From: Solirhodobacter olei
GTDB taxonomy: Bacteria > Pseudomonadota > Alphaproteobacteria > Rhodobacterales > Rhodobacteraceae
Reading direction: 5' to 3'
Assembly: GCF_004010155.1 (NCBI RefSeq)
Contig: NZ_RRYH01000024.1
Location: 1 to 64,000, forward strand
DNA: 64,000 nucleotides
A program made the position numbers and the translations under genes. Below are positions 45,519 through 54,969 of this stretch, piece after piece (within the stretch, counting starts at the first letter, position 1; the number at the start of each line of letters is the position of its first letter). Below the pieces are notes generated by a model that made no database searches, was not told the DNA's origin, and saw only the letters and a program-made list of their open reading frames with translations.

Positions 45519-48095
45519 CTAGTAGAGGCCGCCGGAGCTGACGGTTCCGAAGTTGGCCGCGCCGGACGGGGCGGTGGTGGTGTTGCCCTGCGAATCCGTC
45601 GACGTGGTGCCGCCGGTCTGCGGCTGGCCGGCCGCATTGCTGCCGCCCGCCGCGTCGGGATTGTAGAGCGGCAGGTTGGAACCCATGGCGAAGCCGCCGT
45701 CGACCATGCCCGCCATGCCGAAGACCGGGTTGGAGCCGTCGCGGAAATATTCGGCCTGCACGTCCTTGGGCGGCGTGTCGGGCGTCGCGGGCTCGCCGGT
45801 CCAGCGGTTGATGTTGATGAAATGGCCCCCCGGCGGAACCTTGAACGGGCCGCCGCCGTATTTCTTGATCGCGGTCTCCATGAACTGCTGGAAGACCGGC
45901 GCGCAGAGGGTGGAGCCATAGGCGTGCCGGCCAAGGTCCTTCGGCGTGTCGAAGCCGATGTAGCAGCCGGCGACGATATTGGAGGTGAAGCCGGTGAACC
46001 ACACGTCCTTCGGCCCGTTCGTCGTGCCGGTCTTGCCGGCGACCGGCACCGGCAGGTTCACGACGCCCGCCGCCGTGCCGCGCTGGATCACGCCCTGCAT
46101 CATCGAGATCAGTTCGTAATCCGTGATCGGGTCGATCACCCGCTCGCGGTGCGAGACGATCTGCGGCGCCTGGCCGGCGGGCAGGTCGCGGACCGAGCAA
46201 TCGGTGCAGCTGCGGTCGTCATGGGTGTAGATCGTCTTGCCGAAACGGTCCTGCACCCGGTCGACCAGCGTCGGCGTGATCTTCTCGCCGCCGTTGGCGA
46301 TCATCGCGTAGGCGGTCACGATCCGGTAGAGCGAGGTCACCTGCGACCCGAGCGAGTTCGCCAGATAGGGCTGCATCGGGTCGTAGACGCCGAAGCGCTC
46401 GGCATATTTCGCCACCGTGTCCATGCCGACGGCCTGGGCGATGCGGATGGTCATCAGGTTGCGGGACTGTTCCAGCCCCACGCGCATCGGGACCGGACCG
46501 TAATACTGGTTCTCGGCGTTCTTCGGGGTCCAGAGGCCCTGCGGCGTGTTCACCGTGATCGGAGCGTCGATCACGATCGTCGCCGGTGTGAAGCCCGAAT
46601 CGAGCGCCGCGGCATAGACGAAGGGCTTGAAGTCCGAGCCCGGCTGACGCTCGGCCTGGGTCGCGCGGTCGAAGGCGGAGACCTGGTAGGAGAAGCCGCC
46701 CTGCAGGGCCAGCACGCGGCCGGTGTGGACGTCCATCGCCATGAAGGCGCCCTCGATCTTCGGCACCTGCTGCAGCGACCAGTGCGTCTTGCCGGACTTG
46801 TCCTTGACCTGCTTGACCAGCACCACGTCGCCGACATCGACGAGATCCGACGGCACCCGCGCCCGGGGCCCGAGCTTGCCGTCCTTGAGCTTCTTGCGGG
46901 CCCAGGTCACGTCCTCGGGCAGGATCACGTCGGAGGCGTTCTGCGGATGGTTCGCGATGCCGATCCGGGCTTCCTTCGCGGTCAGGCCGAGGACCACCGC
47001 CGGGTACCAGCCCGTGATGTCCGTCGGCACCTTCGCGTCGGACAGCGCCTTGCGCCAGGCGGCCTCGGTCTTGAGGTCCTTGAGGGGGATGGTCTCGCCC
47101 GTGCCGCGCCAGACGCCTTCGGCGCGGTCGTATTTCACCAGACCGTCGCGCAGCGCCTGGGTGGCGGCCTTCTGCATGTCCGGGTCCATCGTCGCCCGGA
47201 TCGTCAGGCCGCCCCCGAAGAATTCCTGCTTGCCGAAGGTCTGGCTCAGCTGGCGGCGGATCTCGTCGGTGAAATAGCTGCGCGGGGGCAGCTTCTCGCT
47301 GAAGGCGGGGAAATCGCCGCCCTGCACGGTGAGAAGCGGCGCGTTGATCGATTTCTCGTAGGTCGCCTTGTCGATGTACTTGTTGTCGTACATCTGGCCC
47401 AGCACGTAGTTGCGCCGGCCGATGGCGGCGGCCTTCTGGGTGACCGGGTTCAGGTCGGACGGCTTCTTGGGCAGCGCGGCGAGATAGGCGGCCTCGGGCG
47501 GGGTGAGCTGGCTCAGCGTCTTGTTGAAATAGGTCTGCGCCGCGGCCGTCACGCCGTAGGAATTGGCACCGAGGTAGATCTCGTTCAGGTAGAGCTCCAG
47601 CACCCGGGCCTTGGAATAGGCCTTGGTGATCCGGTAGGCGAGGATCAGTTCCTTGATCTTGCGCTCGATTGTGCGGTTCGAGGTCAGAAGGAAGTTCTTG
47701 GCCACCTGCTGGGTGATGGTGGAGCCGCCGCGGATGTAGCGGCCGCGCGAGCGGATCGCCTGCCAGATCGCCCCTGCGATGCCGCGCGGGTCGAAGCCCG
47801 CGTTCTTGTAGAAGTTCTTGTCCTCGGCCGAGATGAAGGCCTCCTTCACCAGCGGCGGGATGTCCGCGATCGGGGTGAAGAGGCGCCGCTCGGTGGCGAA
47901 TTCGTCGATGATCTGGCCCTGGCTGGAATAGATCCGGCTGATCGTGGGCGGGGTGTATTGCGCCAGCAGGTCATAGGACGGCAGGTCGCGCGAATACATC
48001 CAGAAAAGCGCGCCGACGGTCAGCGTGCCAAAGAAAAGGGCCATCGTGACCCAGGTGAAGATCGCCCCGAAGAACGAGAGTATTGGCCGGATCAA
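45519..48095 (-). CDS. mrcA: Penicillin-binding protein 1A (bifunctional murein glycosyltransferase/transpeptidase)
   Basis: 858 aa, one N-terminal transmembrane helix (about 8-32). GT51 motifs AFISAEDKNFYKNAGFD and GGSTITQQVAKNFLL; an OB-like insert; transpeptidase SDFK (serine nucleophile in QPGSDFKPFVY), SRN (EQSRNLMT) and KTGTT (AGKTGTTNGPKD). The C-terminus has a Ser/Thr/Asn/Gly-rich tail. The start is a TTG at 48095 with AAGGGGG 7-8 nt upstream; no ATG lies before the membrane helix. Confidence 0.95.
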   Translation of the reverse strand: MIRPILSFFGAIFTWVTMALFFGTLTVGALFWMYSRDLPSYDLLAQYTPPTISRIYSSQGQIIDEFATERRLFTPIADIPPLVKEAFISAEDKNFYKNAGFDPRGIAGAIWQAIRSRGRYIRGGSTITQQVAKNFLLTSNRTIERKIKELILAYRITKAYSKARVLELYLNEIYLGANSYGVTAAAQTYFNKTLSQLTPPEAAYLAALPKKPSDLNPVTQKAAAIGRRNYVLGQMYDNKYIDKATYEKSINAPLLTVQGGDFPAFSEKLPPRSYFTDEIRRQLSQTFGKQEFFGGGLTIRATMDPDMQKAATQALRDGLVKYDRAEGVWRGTGETIPLKDLKTEAAWRKALSDAKVPTDITGWYPAVVLGLTAKEARIGIANHPQNASDVILPEDVTWARKKLKDGKLGPRARVPSDLVDVGDVVLVKQVKDKSGKTHWSLQQVPKIEGAFMAMDVHTGRVLALQGGFSYQVSAFDRATQAERQPGSDFKPFVYAAALDSGFTPATIVIDAPITVNTPQGLWTPKNAENQYYGPVPMRVGLEQSRNLMTIRIAQAVGMDTVAKYAERFGVYDPMQPYLANSLGSQVTSLYRIVTAYAMIANGGEKITPTLVDRVQDRFGKTIYTHDDRSCTDCSVRDLPAGQAPQIVSHRERVIDPITDYELISMMQGVIQRGTAAGVVNLPVPVAGKTGTTNGPKDVWFTGFTSNIVAGCYIGFDTPKDLGRHAYGSTLCAPVFQQFMETAIKKYGGGPFKVPPGGHFININRWTGEPATPDTPPKDVQAEYFRDGSNPVFGMAGMVDGGFAMGSNLPLYNPDAAGGSNAAGQPQTGGTTSTDSQGNTTTAPSGAANFGTVSSGGLY

Positions 48096-48260
48096 CCGAG
48101 GCCCCCTTGCTGCTCGCCCATCCTTCTACGCGTGCGCCGGAGCAGGGTCAAAACAACTCCCGCTCGCGGCCCGGGGAAATCGGCCGATCCGCGCCGGGTC
48201 TTCGGCAGGGGCCGGCGCAGCCTTTGGGCCGCGCCGCCCGGATCGGACCGTTTCGCGGGC

Positions 48261-48683
48261 TCAGCCGACGAGTTCGAGGCCCGAGAAGAAATAGGCGATC
48301 TCGACCGCCGCGGTTTCCGGCGCGTCGGAGCCGTGGACCGAGTTCTCGCCCACGGAGAGGGCGAATTCCTTGCGGATGGTGCCGTCGGCGGCATTGGCCG
48401 GGTTGGTGGCGCCCATCACTTCGCGGTTCTTCGCGATGGCGCCTTCGCCTTCCAGCACCTGCACGACGACCGGCTCGGAGGCCATGAATTCGCAGAGCTC
48501 GCCGTAGAAGGGACGCTCCTTGTGGACCTCGTAGAACTTGCCGGCCTGCTCGAGGCTCAGCTTGATGCGCTTCTGGGCGACGATGCGGAGGCCCGCTTCC
48601 TCGAACTTGGCGTTGATCTTGCCGGTGAGGTTGCGCCGGGTGGCGTCGGGCTTGATGATCGAGAGGGTCCGTTCAATGGCCAT
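48261..48683 (-). CDS. ndk: Nucleoside-diphosphate kinase
   Basis: 140 aa. Phosphohistidine H117 in [11 protein letters not shown]-terminal [15 protein letters not shown], and [17 protein letters not shown]. Equilibrates NTP pools using ATP. Sits 165 bp upstream of mrcA in the same direction. Full length and intact. Confidence 0.98.
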   Translation of the reverse strand: MAIERTLSIIKPDATRRNLTGKINAKFEEAGLRIVAQKRIKLSLEQAGKFYEVHKERPFYGELCEFMASEPVVVQVLEGEGAIAKNREVMGATNPANAADGTIRKEFALSVGENSVHGSDAPETAAVEIAYFFSGLELVG

Positions 48684-48880
48684 GGTCTGTACTCTATGTC
48701 CTCATCGGGTCGGGCCCCTGCCCGCCCCTGGTTTCCGGGCGCCCCGTTAGCATGGGGCGGCAGGCTTGGCTACCCCGGGCGAATGCGTCGGGCCGGGGCG
48801 GGCGGGCGTGATCGGGCGCCCGGCATGGGGCGGGAGCGATCTGGCGTCGGCTAGCTGGGCGAACCCTAGCCGCCCGTCCC

Positions 48881-48944
48881 CCGGCCCGAAACAGCGGGCG
48901 TATGCCCGCCGGGCCAGCGCCCACCCGCGGACGGGATCTGGCCC
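48881..48944 (-). repeat. Partial modular dispersed repeat (copy C) in the 335-bp ndk/ABC-F gap
   Basis: On the minus strand: CCCGTCCGCGGGTGGGCGCT, then GGCCCGGCGGGCATAC, then GCCCGCTGTTTCGGGCC. This matches copy B (43886-43934) and the first module of copy A, while the middle CTTCGGTTTG module is missing. The divergent gap 48684-49018 must also hold promoters for ndk and the ABC-F gene; a GCCCC/GGGGC hairpin lies near 48741-48758. No gene seen. Confidence 0.75.
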
Positions 48945-49018
48945 TTCTCTGCACGGGGATGGCACCTCGCCCTTCGCCGCCCGTTGACCTTGCCTGCGCC
49001 TTCGGGCAATGGCTCGGC

Positions 49019-50863
49019 ATGCTGACAATCGCCGATATCACCTATTCCATCGAAGGCCGGCCGCTTTTCGAGGGCGCCTCGGCCCGGATCCCCGCCGGCC
49101 ACAAGGTCGGCCTCGTCGGGCGCAACGGCGCCGGCAAGACCACGCTCTTCCGCCTGATCCGGGGCGAGCTTGCGCTCGAGAGCGGGGCCATCACCCTGCC
49201 CGCGCGCGCCAAGATCGGCGGCGTCGCCCAGGAGGCGCCGGCGAGCCAGGCTTCGCTGCTCGACACGGTTCTGGCCGCCGATACCGAGCGGGCGGAGCTG
49301 CTGGCCGAGGCCGAGACCGCCAGCGACCCGCACCGCATCGCCGAGATCCAGCACCGGCTGGCCGATATCGACGCCTGGTCGGCGGAGGGCCGCGCCTCCG
49401 CCATCCTGCGCGGCCTCGGCTTCACCGCCGAGGAGCAGCTGCGCCCCTGTGCGGATTTCTCCGGCGGATGGCGGATGCGGGTGGCGCTGGCAGGGGTGCT
49501 TTTCGCCCAGCCGGACCTGCTGCTTCTCGACGAGCCGACCAACTACCTCGACCTCGAGGGCGCGCTCTGGCTGGAAAGCTACCTGCAGCGCTATCCGCAT
49601 ACCGTGATCATCATCTCGCACGACCGGGAACTGCTGAACCGTTCCGTCGGCGCGATCCTGCATCTCGACAACCGCAAGCTGACGCTCTGGCAGGGCAATT
49701 ACGACACCTTCGCCCGCTCCCGCGCCGAGCAGCGCGCGGTGCAGGCGGCCGAGGCCAAGAAGCAGGAGGCGCGGCGGGCGCATCTGCAGAGCTTCGTCGA
49801 CCGCTTCAAGGCCAAGGCCTCCAAGGCGCGGCAGGCGCAGTCGCGGGTCAAGATGCTGGCGAAGATGACCTCGATCACCCCGCCCGAGGAAGCCGCGAAG
49901 CATGTCTTCTCCTTCCCCGCGCCGGAGGAGCTGGCACCGCCGATCGTCAACCTCGACGGTGCGGCGGTGGGCTATGACGGCCCGCCAGTGCTGCGCCGGC
50001 TGAACCTCCGGATCGACCAGGACGACCGCATCGCCCTTCTCGGCCGCAATGGCGAGGGGAAGTCGACGCTTTCGAAGCTGCTCGCCGGAAAGCTGGAGGC
50101 GTCGGAGGGCCGGATCACCCGCTCCTCGAAGCTGCGGATCGGCTATTTCGCCCAGCATCAGGTGGACGAGCTGCGCCGAGAGGAGACGCCGCTGCAGCAC
50201 CTGCTCCGCCTTCGCCCGGGCGAAGGACAGCCGAAGCTGCGCGCCCGGCTCGCGGGGTTCGGGCTCGGTGCCGATCAGGCCGAGACGCCGGTGGAGCGGC
50301 TTTCCGGCGGACAGAAGGCGCGGCTGTCGCTGCTTCTGGCCACGCTCGATGCGCCGCATCTGTTGATCCTCGACGAGCCGACCAACCACCTTGACATCGA
50401 AAGCCGCGAGGCGCTGGTCGAGGCGCTGACCACCTATTCCGGCGCTGTGGTCCTCGTCAGCCACGACATGCATCTGCTGAGCCTGGTCGCCGACCGGCTG
50501 TGGCTGGTGAAGGACGGCCGCGTGGAGCCTTACGAGGAGGATCTGGAGGCCTATCGCAAGATGCTCCTTGCCCCGGACGAGCCGCCGAAGGAGAAGGCCA
50601 AGCCTGCCAGGCGGCAGGCGAGCCGCGACGAGCTTCAGGCCTTCCGCGCCGAGGTGCGCAAATGCGAGGAGCGGATCGGCAAGCTGAACGAGATGCGCGA
50701 CCGGCTCGCCAAGAAGCTCGCCGACCCGGCGCTCTACGAGCCGGAGCGGATCGGCGAGATGGAGACATGGCAGAAGAAATATGCCGAGGTGATGGACGGG
50801 CTGGACCGGGCCGAGGCATTGTGGATGACGGCCCTGGAAAAGCTCGAGACCGCGGAGGCCTGA
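49019..50863 (+). CDS. ABC-F family ATPase (YheS/Uup-like)
   Basis: 614 aa with two ABC cassettes and no membrane domain. Walker A: GRNGAGKTT and GRNGEGKST; signatures FSGGWRMRVAL and LSGGQKARLSL; Walker B LLLDEPTNYLDLEG and LLILDEPTNHLDIES. The linker between cassettes is the charged P-site interaction helix region, and the C-terminus has a coiled-coil (EVRKCEERIGKLNEMRDRL). ABC-F proteins bind the ribosomal E site and relieve stalling. The ATG at 49019 starts at MLTIADITYSIEG; a longer frame to 48902 runs into repeat C. Confidence 0.92.
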   Translation: MLTIADITYSIEGRPLFEGASARIPAGHKVGLVGRNGAGKTTLFRLIRGELALESGAITLPARAKIGGVAQEAPASQASLLDTVLAADTERAELLAEAETASDPHRIAEIQHRLADIDAWSAEGRASAILRGLGFTAEEQLRPCADFSGGWRMRVALAGVLFAQPDLLLLDEPTNYLDLEGALWLESYLQRYPHTVIIISHDRELLNRSVGAILHLDNRKLTLWQGNYDTFARSRAEQRAVQAAEAKKQEARRAHLQSFVDRFKAKASKARQAQSRVKMLAKMTSITPPEEAAKHVFSFPAPEELAPPIVNLDGAAVGYDGPPVLRRLNLRIDQDDRIALLGRNGEGKSTLSKLLAGKLEASEGRITRSSKLRIGYFAQHQVDELRREETPLQHLLRLRPGEGQPKLRARLAGFGLGADQAETPVERLSGGQKARLSLLLATLDAPHLLILDEPTNHLDIESREALVEALTTYSGAVVLVSHDMHLLSLVADRLWLVKDGRVEPYEEDLEAYRKMLLAPDEPPKEKAKPARRQASRDELQAFRAEVRKCEERIGKLNEMRDRLAKKLADPALYEPERIGEMETWQKKYAEVMDGLDRAEALWMTALEKLETAEA

Positions 50864-51493
50864 ATGGATCGCGCCCAGCTCGTTACGGCCTTCGTCACGC
50901 TCTTCGTCGTGATCGAGCCGATCGGCATCACCCCGATGTTCATCGCGCTGACGCGGGGCATGTCCACGCGGCAACGGCGGACGATCGGGCTCAGGGCCTG
51001 CGTGACGGCGGTGGGGATTCTGACGGCCTTCGGGCTTCTGGGGCAGTCGCTTCTGAATTTCGTCGGGATCTCGATCCCGGCCTTCCGGATCTCGGGTGGG
51101 ATCCTTCTCTTTCTCACCGCGCTCGACATGCTCTTCGAGCGCCGCACCCAGCGCCGCGAGGGCCAGGTGGAGAAGGAGGAGGACGATCACGACCCCTCGG
51201 TCTTCCCGCTGGCCATGCCGCTGCTGGCGGGTCCTGGGGCGCTGACGACGATGATCCTTCTCGTCGGCCAGGTGAAGGGCGGCTGGGTGGCGATCCTGGA
51301 GCTGCATATCGCCATGGTCGCCGTGGTCGGCATCGCTTTCGCGCTGTTCCAGGTGGCAGGGCCGCTCGACAAGGCGCTGGGGCGGACCGGCAACAACGTC
51401 ATCACCCGGCTTCTGGGAATGCTGCTGGCCGCGCTTTCGGTGCAGTTCGTGATCGACGGGGTGCGCGCGGCGGGCGTTCTGCCGGGGCTGTGA
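50864..51493 (+). CDS. MarC family integral membrane protein
   Basis: 209 aa, six predicted transmembrane helices. VTLFVVIEPIGITPMFIALT and FPLAMPLLAGPGALTTMI are the duplicated NP-like family motifs; here the first reads EPIGITP. Function of the family is uncertain; the old antibiotic-resistance link was withdrawn. It begins immediately after the ABC-F stop, so it is probably co-transcribed. Confidence 0.9.
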   Translation: MDRAQLVTAFVTLFVVIEPIGITPMFIALTRGMSTRQRRTIGLRACVTAVGILTAFGLLGQSLLNFVGISIPAFRISGGILLFLTALDMLFERRTQRREGQVEKEEDDHDPSVFPLAMPLLAGPGALTTMILLVGQVKGGWVAILELHIAMVAVVGIAFALFQVAGPLDKALGRTGNNVITRLLGMLLAALSVQFVIDGVRAAGVLPGL

Positions 51494-51589
51494 GCCCCGG
51501 GACGGTGCCCCGGGCCTAGATTGCGGGCCGGGGTCGCGGGCTGAAAACTGCGGGGAGACGCCCTAGATACCAGCTATCGGAGGGCGCCC

Positions 51590-52171
51590 ATGTCCAGTGA
51601 CCAGATCGCGCAGGTTCTTTATCTCGTCGTGCTTGGCGCGGCGGTGCTGGGATCGCTCATCCTGCAGTCGCGCCGGCGGCGGGGGGAGATGCTGCAGCAG
51701 CTCTCGATCTGGGCCCTGATCTTCGTCGGCGTGATCGCGGGCGTGGGGCTGTGGTCCGACATCTCGAAATCGGTGCTGCCGCAGGAGGCCTCCTTCGGGC
51801 CGGGGGGCAGCGTTTCCGTGCCCCTGGGCCAGGACGGGCATTACCACGTGACGCTGAAGATCCATGGCGTGCCGGTGCGGTTCATGATCGACACCGGGGC
51901 GTCGAGCCTGGTTCTGAGTCCGCAGGACGCGCGACGGGTGGGGATCGATCCGGCCCGGCTGGCCTATGTCGGGCGCGCGACGACGGCGAATGGCGATGTG
52001 GCGACGGCGCGGGTCAGGCTGCGCGACGTGTCGCTGGGGCCGATCGTCGACCGGGCCGTCTATGCTGATGTGAACAAGGCGCCGATGGACAGCTCGCTTC
52101 TGGGCATGTCCTACCTCAAGCAGTTCGGCAAGATCGAGATCAGCGGCGGGAAGATGGTGCTGACGCGGTAG
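51590..52171 (+). CDS. Membrane-anchored retropepsin-like aspartic protease (TIGR02281 type)
   Basis: 193 aa. Two N-terminal hydrophobic segments (about 7-25 and 39-56) then a clan AA protease domain with FMIDTGASSLVLS, catalytic Asp101 at DTGA. LLGMSYLKQFGKIEISGGKM is the conserved end. Like retroviral proteases it would need to dimerise. The Caulobacter relative PerP removes a polar substrate; a similar periplasmic processing role is inference. Confidence 0.88.
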   Translation: MSSDQIAQVLYLVVLGAAVLGSLILQSRRRRGEMLQQLSIWALIFVGVIAGVGLWSDISKSVLPQEASFGPGGSVSVPLGQDGHYHVTLKIHGVPVRFMIDTGASSLVLSPQDARRVGIDPARLAYVGRATTANGDVATARVRLRDVSLGPIVDRAVYADVNKAPMDSSLLGMSYLKQFGKIEISGGKMVLTR

Positions 52172-52269
52172 GGGGAGTGGGGACTTTCTACCCGCCCCCG
52201 ACCCGAGGCAACGCTGCGCAGCCGGCCGGCCCAGTGTCCGGCGCCGGGGGGGACGCTTACACTTTCCCC

Positions 52270-52333
52270 CCGGCCTGAAACAGCGGGCGCTGGCCCTCCT
52301 CGGCGCGTGAGGCGTGCGCGTTCATGGCGCGCC
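52270..52333 (-). repeat. Partial, degenerate modular repeat (copy D) between the protease and amidase genes
   Basis: Minus-strand GGCCAGCGCCCGCTGTTTCA + GGCC (52271-52294) matches the GCCCGCTGTTTCGGGCC module with one change. Adjacent plus-strand GGCGTGCGCGTTCATGGCGCG + CC (52311-52333) is a decayed version of the palindrome seen at 927-947. It sits just before the convergent amidase stop. Confidence 0.6.
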
Positions 52334-52338
52334 GCCCC

Positions 52339-53592
52339 TCAGTGCCGCAGCAGGGCGGCCTGGGCGGCGTCCTGCCGGGCCCAGGCGCTCATGGCCGAGG
52401 CGATGGCGGTCTCCATCTTCGCCCGCCAGGCCGGGTCCTGCAGATTCTTCAGGTCGGAGCGGCTGGACAGGTAGCCGAGCTCGATCAGCGCCGAGGGGAT
52501 GTCGGGCGATTTCAGCACCGAGAAGGCCGCCTCCTGATGCGGGCGGGAATGCATGCGCAGGCCGGCGGCGCTGATCGTCTTTACGAGGTCGGCCGCGAAC
52601 ATGTCGGACCGCGGCTGGTTCTCGGTCCGCGCCATGTCCATCAGCACGGTGGCGATGCGGTCGTCGGTGTTGGTGAGATCCACGCCCGCCATGATGTCGT
52701 CGCGGTCGTGCCGGGCGGCCAGCTCGGCGGAGGCCTGGTCGGTCGCGCCGGTGGCGAGCGTATAGACGGTGGCGCCGCGCGCCTCGCGCGAAGCCTCTGC
52801 ATCGGCGTGGATCGACAGGAACAGGTCCGCCCCCGCCGCCCGCGCGATCGAGAGCCGCGACTCCAGCGGCACGAAGCTGTCATCGGTCCGCGTCATCACC
52901 ACCTGCATGCCGTCGCGGATCAGCACCTCCCGAAGCGCCCGGGCGAAGGCGAGCGTGATCTCCTTTTCCTCCACCCTGCCGTCGATCGAACCGGGGTCGA
53001 TCCCGCCGTGGCCGGGGTCGAGCACAACGGTCAGCGGCCGGTCGCCGGTCTGGCGGCGCTTGGGCGGGCCGACCATGGCCGGGACCGGCAGCGCCCAGAG
53101 GCCGGAGGACGGCGCGCCGGCGGAGGCATTGAAGGCGCTCGCGCTTTCGGGCGTGAGGTTCAGCTGCACCAGCGCCCGCCCGTTGAGATCGCGCGTCGCC
53201 ATCTCGGCCTGCGCGACGGCATAGGGCCCGTCAAGCGCCAGAACGAGGCGCGACCAGCCGGGCGCGAGCGCGCCGGCGCGAAGCTCGGTCACATGGGTGC
53301 CATGCGGGAATCGGGCCGGGTCGAGGGCTGCGAAACCGACCTCGCGGAAATCGAGGACGAGGCGCGGCGGGCCGGCCAGCGTCGTGATGCGGTAGGGCAC
53401 CGGCTGGCTTATCGTGAGCGAGATCTGGATGCCCTCGACGGTGTCGCGGATGAAGGAACTCTGCGGTTCGAACTGCGCGAGTGCGGTCAGGCCGCCCCGC
53501 CCAGACGCCTGCCCCGCCGCCTGCGCAGGCGTGGAGGATCCGGCGAAAAGCGCCGCCAGAACGATGAAGATCCGCCCGATCAGACCGGCCAT
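52339..53592 (-). CDS. N-acetylmuramoyl-L-alanine amidase, AmiC type
   Basis: 417 aa. Signal peptide about 25 aa (AQA|AG), an N-terminal AMIN-like domain (about 40-165), and a C-terminal Amidase_3 domain: zinc His in VVLDPGHGGIDPGS, Glu in VEEKEITLAFA, His in LFLSIHADA and catalytic Glu in IPSALIELGYLSS. Cleaves the amide between murein sugar and peptide during daughter-cell separation. The ATG at 53592 precedes the signal peptide with AGGGGC upstream. Confidence 0.94.
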   Translation of the reverse strand: MAGLIGRIFIVLAALFAGSSTPAQAAGQASGRGGLTALAQFEPQSSFIRDTVEGIQISLTISQPVPYRITTLAGPPRLVLDFREVGFAALDPARFPHGTHVTELRAGALAPGWSRLVLALDGPYAVAQAEMATRDLNGRALVQLNLTPESASAFNASAGAPSSGLWALPVPAMVGPPKRRQTGDRPLTVVLDPGHGGIDPGSIDGRVEEKEITLAFARALREVLIRDGMQVVMTRTDDSFVPLESRLSIARAAGADLFLSIHADAEASREARGATVYTLATGATDQASAELAARHDRDDIMAGVDLTNTDDRIATVLMDMARTENQPRSDMFAADLVKTISAAGLRMHSRPHQEAAFSVLKSPDIPSALIELGYLSSRSDLKNLQDPAWRAKMETAIASAMSAWARQDAAQAALLRH

Positions 53593-53647
53593 GCCCCTGC
53601 CCTTTTTCCACAGGCTACGGGATTCGCGCGCGTCCGTCACCGCCTGT

Positions 53648-54793
53648 CTAGCGCCGGTTGGCGAAGGCGCGCAGGCGCTCCAGCCCCTCGGCGATATCGG
53701 CCGTCGCGCGGGCATAGGAGAAGCGCAGGGTCTGGTGGCCGCGATGGGGGTCGAAATCGAGGCCCGGGGTGACGGCGACGCCGGCCTCGGCGAGGATCTC
53801 GGCCGCGAAGGCGCGGCTGTCCCGGGTCAGGTTGGAGACATCGGCATAGATGTAGAAGGCGCCGTCGGGCGGGGCGATCTTCGTGAAGCCGGCCTTGGGC
53901 AGGCCGTCGAGCATCAGCCGGCGGTTCTCGGCATAGACGGCGAGGTTCGCCTCCAGCTCCGCCGTGCAGTCGAGCGCTGCCAGCGCGGCGATCTGGCTGG
54001 CGTGCGGCGGGCAGATGAACATGTTCTGGGCCAGCCGTTCCACCGTGCGGACGTGGTCGGGTGGGACCACCATCCAGCCGATGCGCCAGCCTGTCATCGA
54101 GAAATATTTCGAGAACGAGTTGATGACATAGGCCTCGTCCGTGATCTCCAGCGCCGAGACGGCGCGGTCGCCGTACTGGATGCCGTGGTAGATCTCGTCG
54201 GAGATGAAGGCGATGTCGCGGGCGGCGCAATGGTCGACGAGGGCGGAGAGCGCCGCGCGCGAGAGCATGGTGCCCGACGGGTTGCCGGGAGAGGCCACGA
54301 TGAGGCCCTTGAGGTCGGGGATGTCGGCGAGATCGGCGGGCACCGGCTGCAGCCGGTTCTCGGGCGCCGCGGGCAGGCCCACGGGTTCAAGAGAGAGAGC
54401 GCGCAGGATCTGGCGGTAGGACGGGTAGCCCGGCTCGCCGAGGCCCACACGGTCGCCCGCGTCGAAGAGCGCGGTGAAGGCCAGAAGGAAGGCCGCCGAG
54501 GAACCCGAGGTGATGACCACCCGGGCCGGGTCGAGCGTGACGCCGTACCATTTGCGGTAGAGCTCCGCGACGCCGGCGCGCAGCTCCGGCAGGCCGAGCG
54601 CGACGGTGTAGCCGAGCGATCCCGCCTCCATAGCGCGCACCAGGGCCGCGCGGGCGCCGGCGGGGGCCGGGGTGCCGGGCTGGCCGACCTCCATGTGGAT
54701 GATGTGGCGGCCGGCCTCTTCCGCGGCGCGGGCCGCCTCCATCACGTCCATGACGATGAACGGGTCGACGGCGCTGCGCCGGGATGTCCGCAT
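53648..54793 (-). CDS. PLP-dependent class I/II aminotransferase
   Basis: 381 aa. Internal aldimine Lys in VINSFSKYFSMTGWRIGW, cofactor motifs VASPGNPSGTML, ISDEIYHGIQYG, and substrate Arg in LRFSYARA. Belongs to the aspartate/alanine-type group; the amino-acid substrate cannot be told. AAGGAGCC precedes the ATG. 55 bp upstream of the amidase gene on the same strand. Confidence 0.92.
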   Translation of the reverse strand: MRTSRRSAVDPFIVMDVMEAARAAEEAGRHIIHMEVGQPGTPAPAGARAALVRAMEAGSLGYTVALGLPELRAGVAELYRKWYGVTLDPARVVITSGSSAAFLLAFTALFDAGDRVGLGEPGYPSYRQILRALSLEPVGLPAAPENRLQPVPADLADIPDLKGLIVASPGNPSGTMLSRAALSALVDHCAARDIAFISDEIYHGIQYGDRAVSALEITDEAYVINSFSKYFSMTGWRIGWMVVPPDHVRTVERLAQNMFICPPHASQIAALAALDCTAELEANLAVYAENRRLMLDGLPKAGFTKIAPPDGAFYIYADVSNLTRDSRAFAAEILAEAGVAVTPGLDFDPHRGHQTLRFSYARATADIAEGLERLRAFANRR

Positions 54794-54969
54794 GGGGCAA
54801 GGCTCCTTCAGGGGTCGTGCGGGTCATCTCAGGCGGGGCGCCGGGGGTCAAGGCCCGGCGGTGGTGGCGCGCACGGTCGGGGCGGATCGGGTGCGACGCG
54901 GGGCGCGCTTGCCTCGTCCGCCGGATGTGCGACACTGGCCGTACACGAAGCCGTCAAGAGGTCTTTGGG

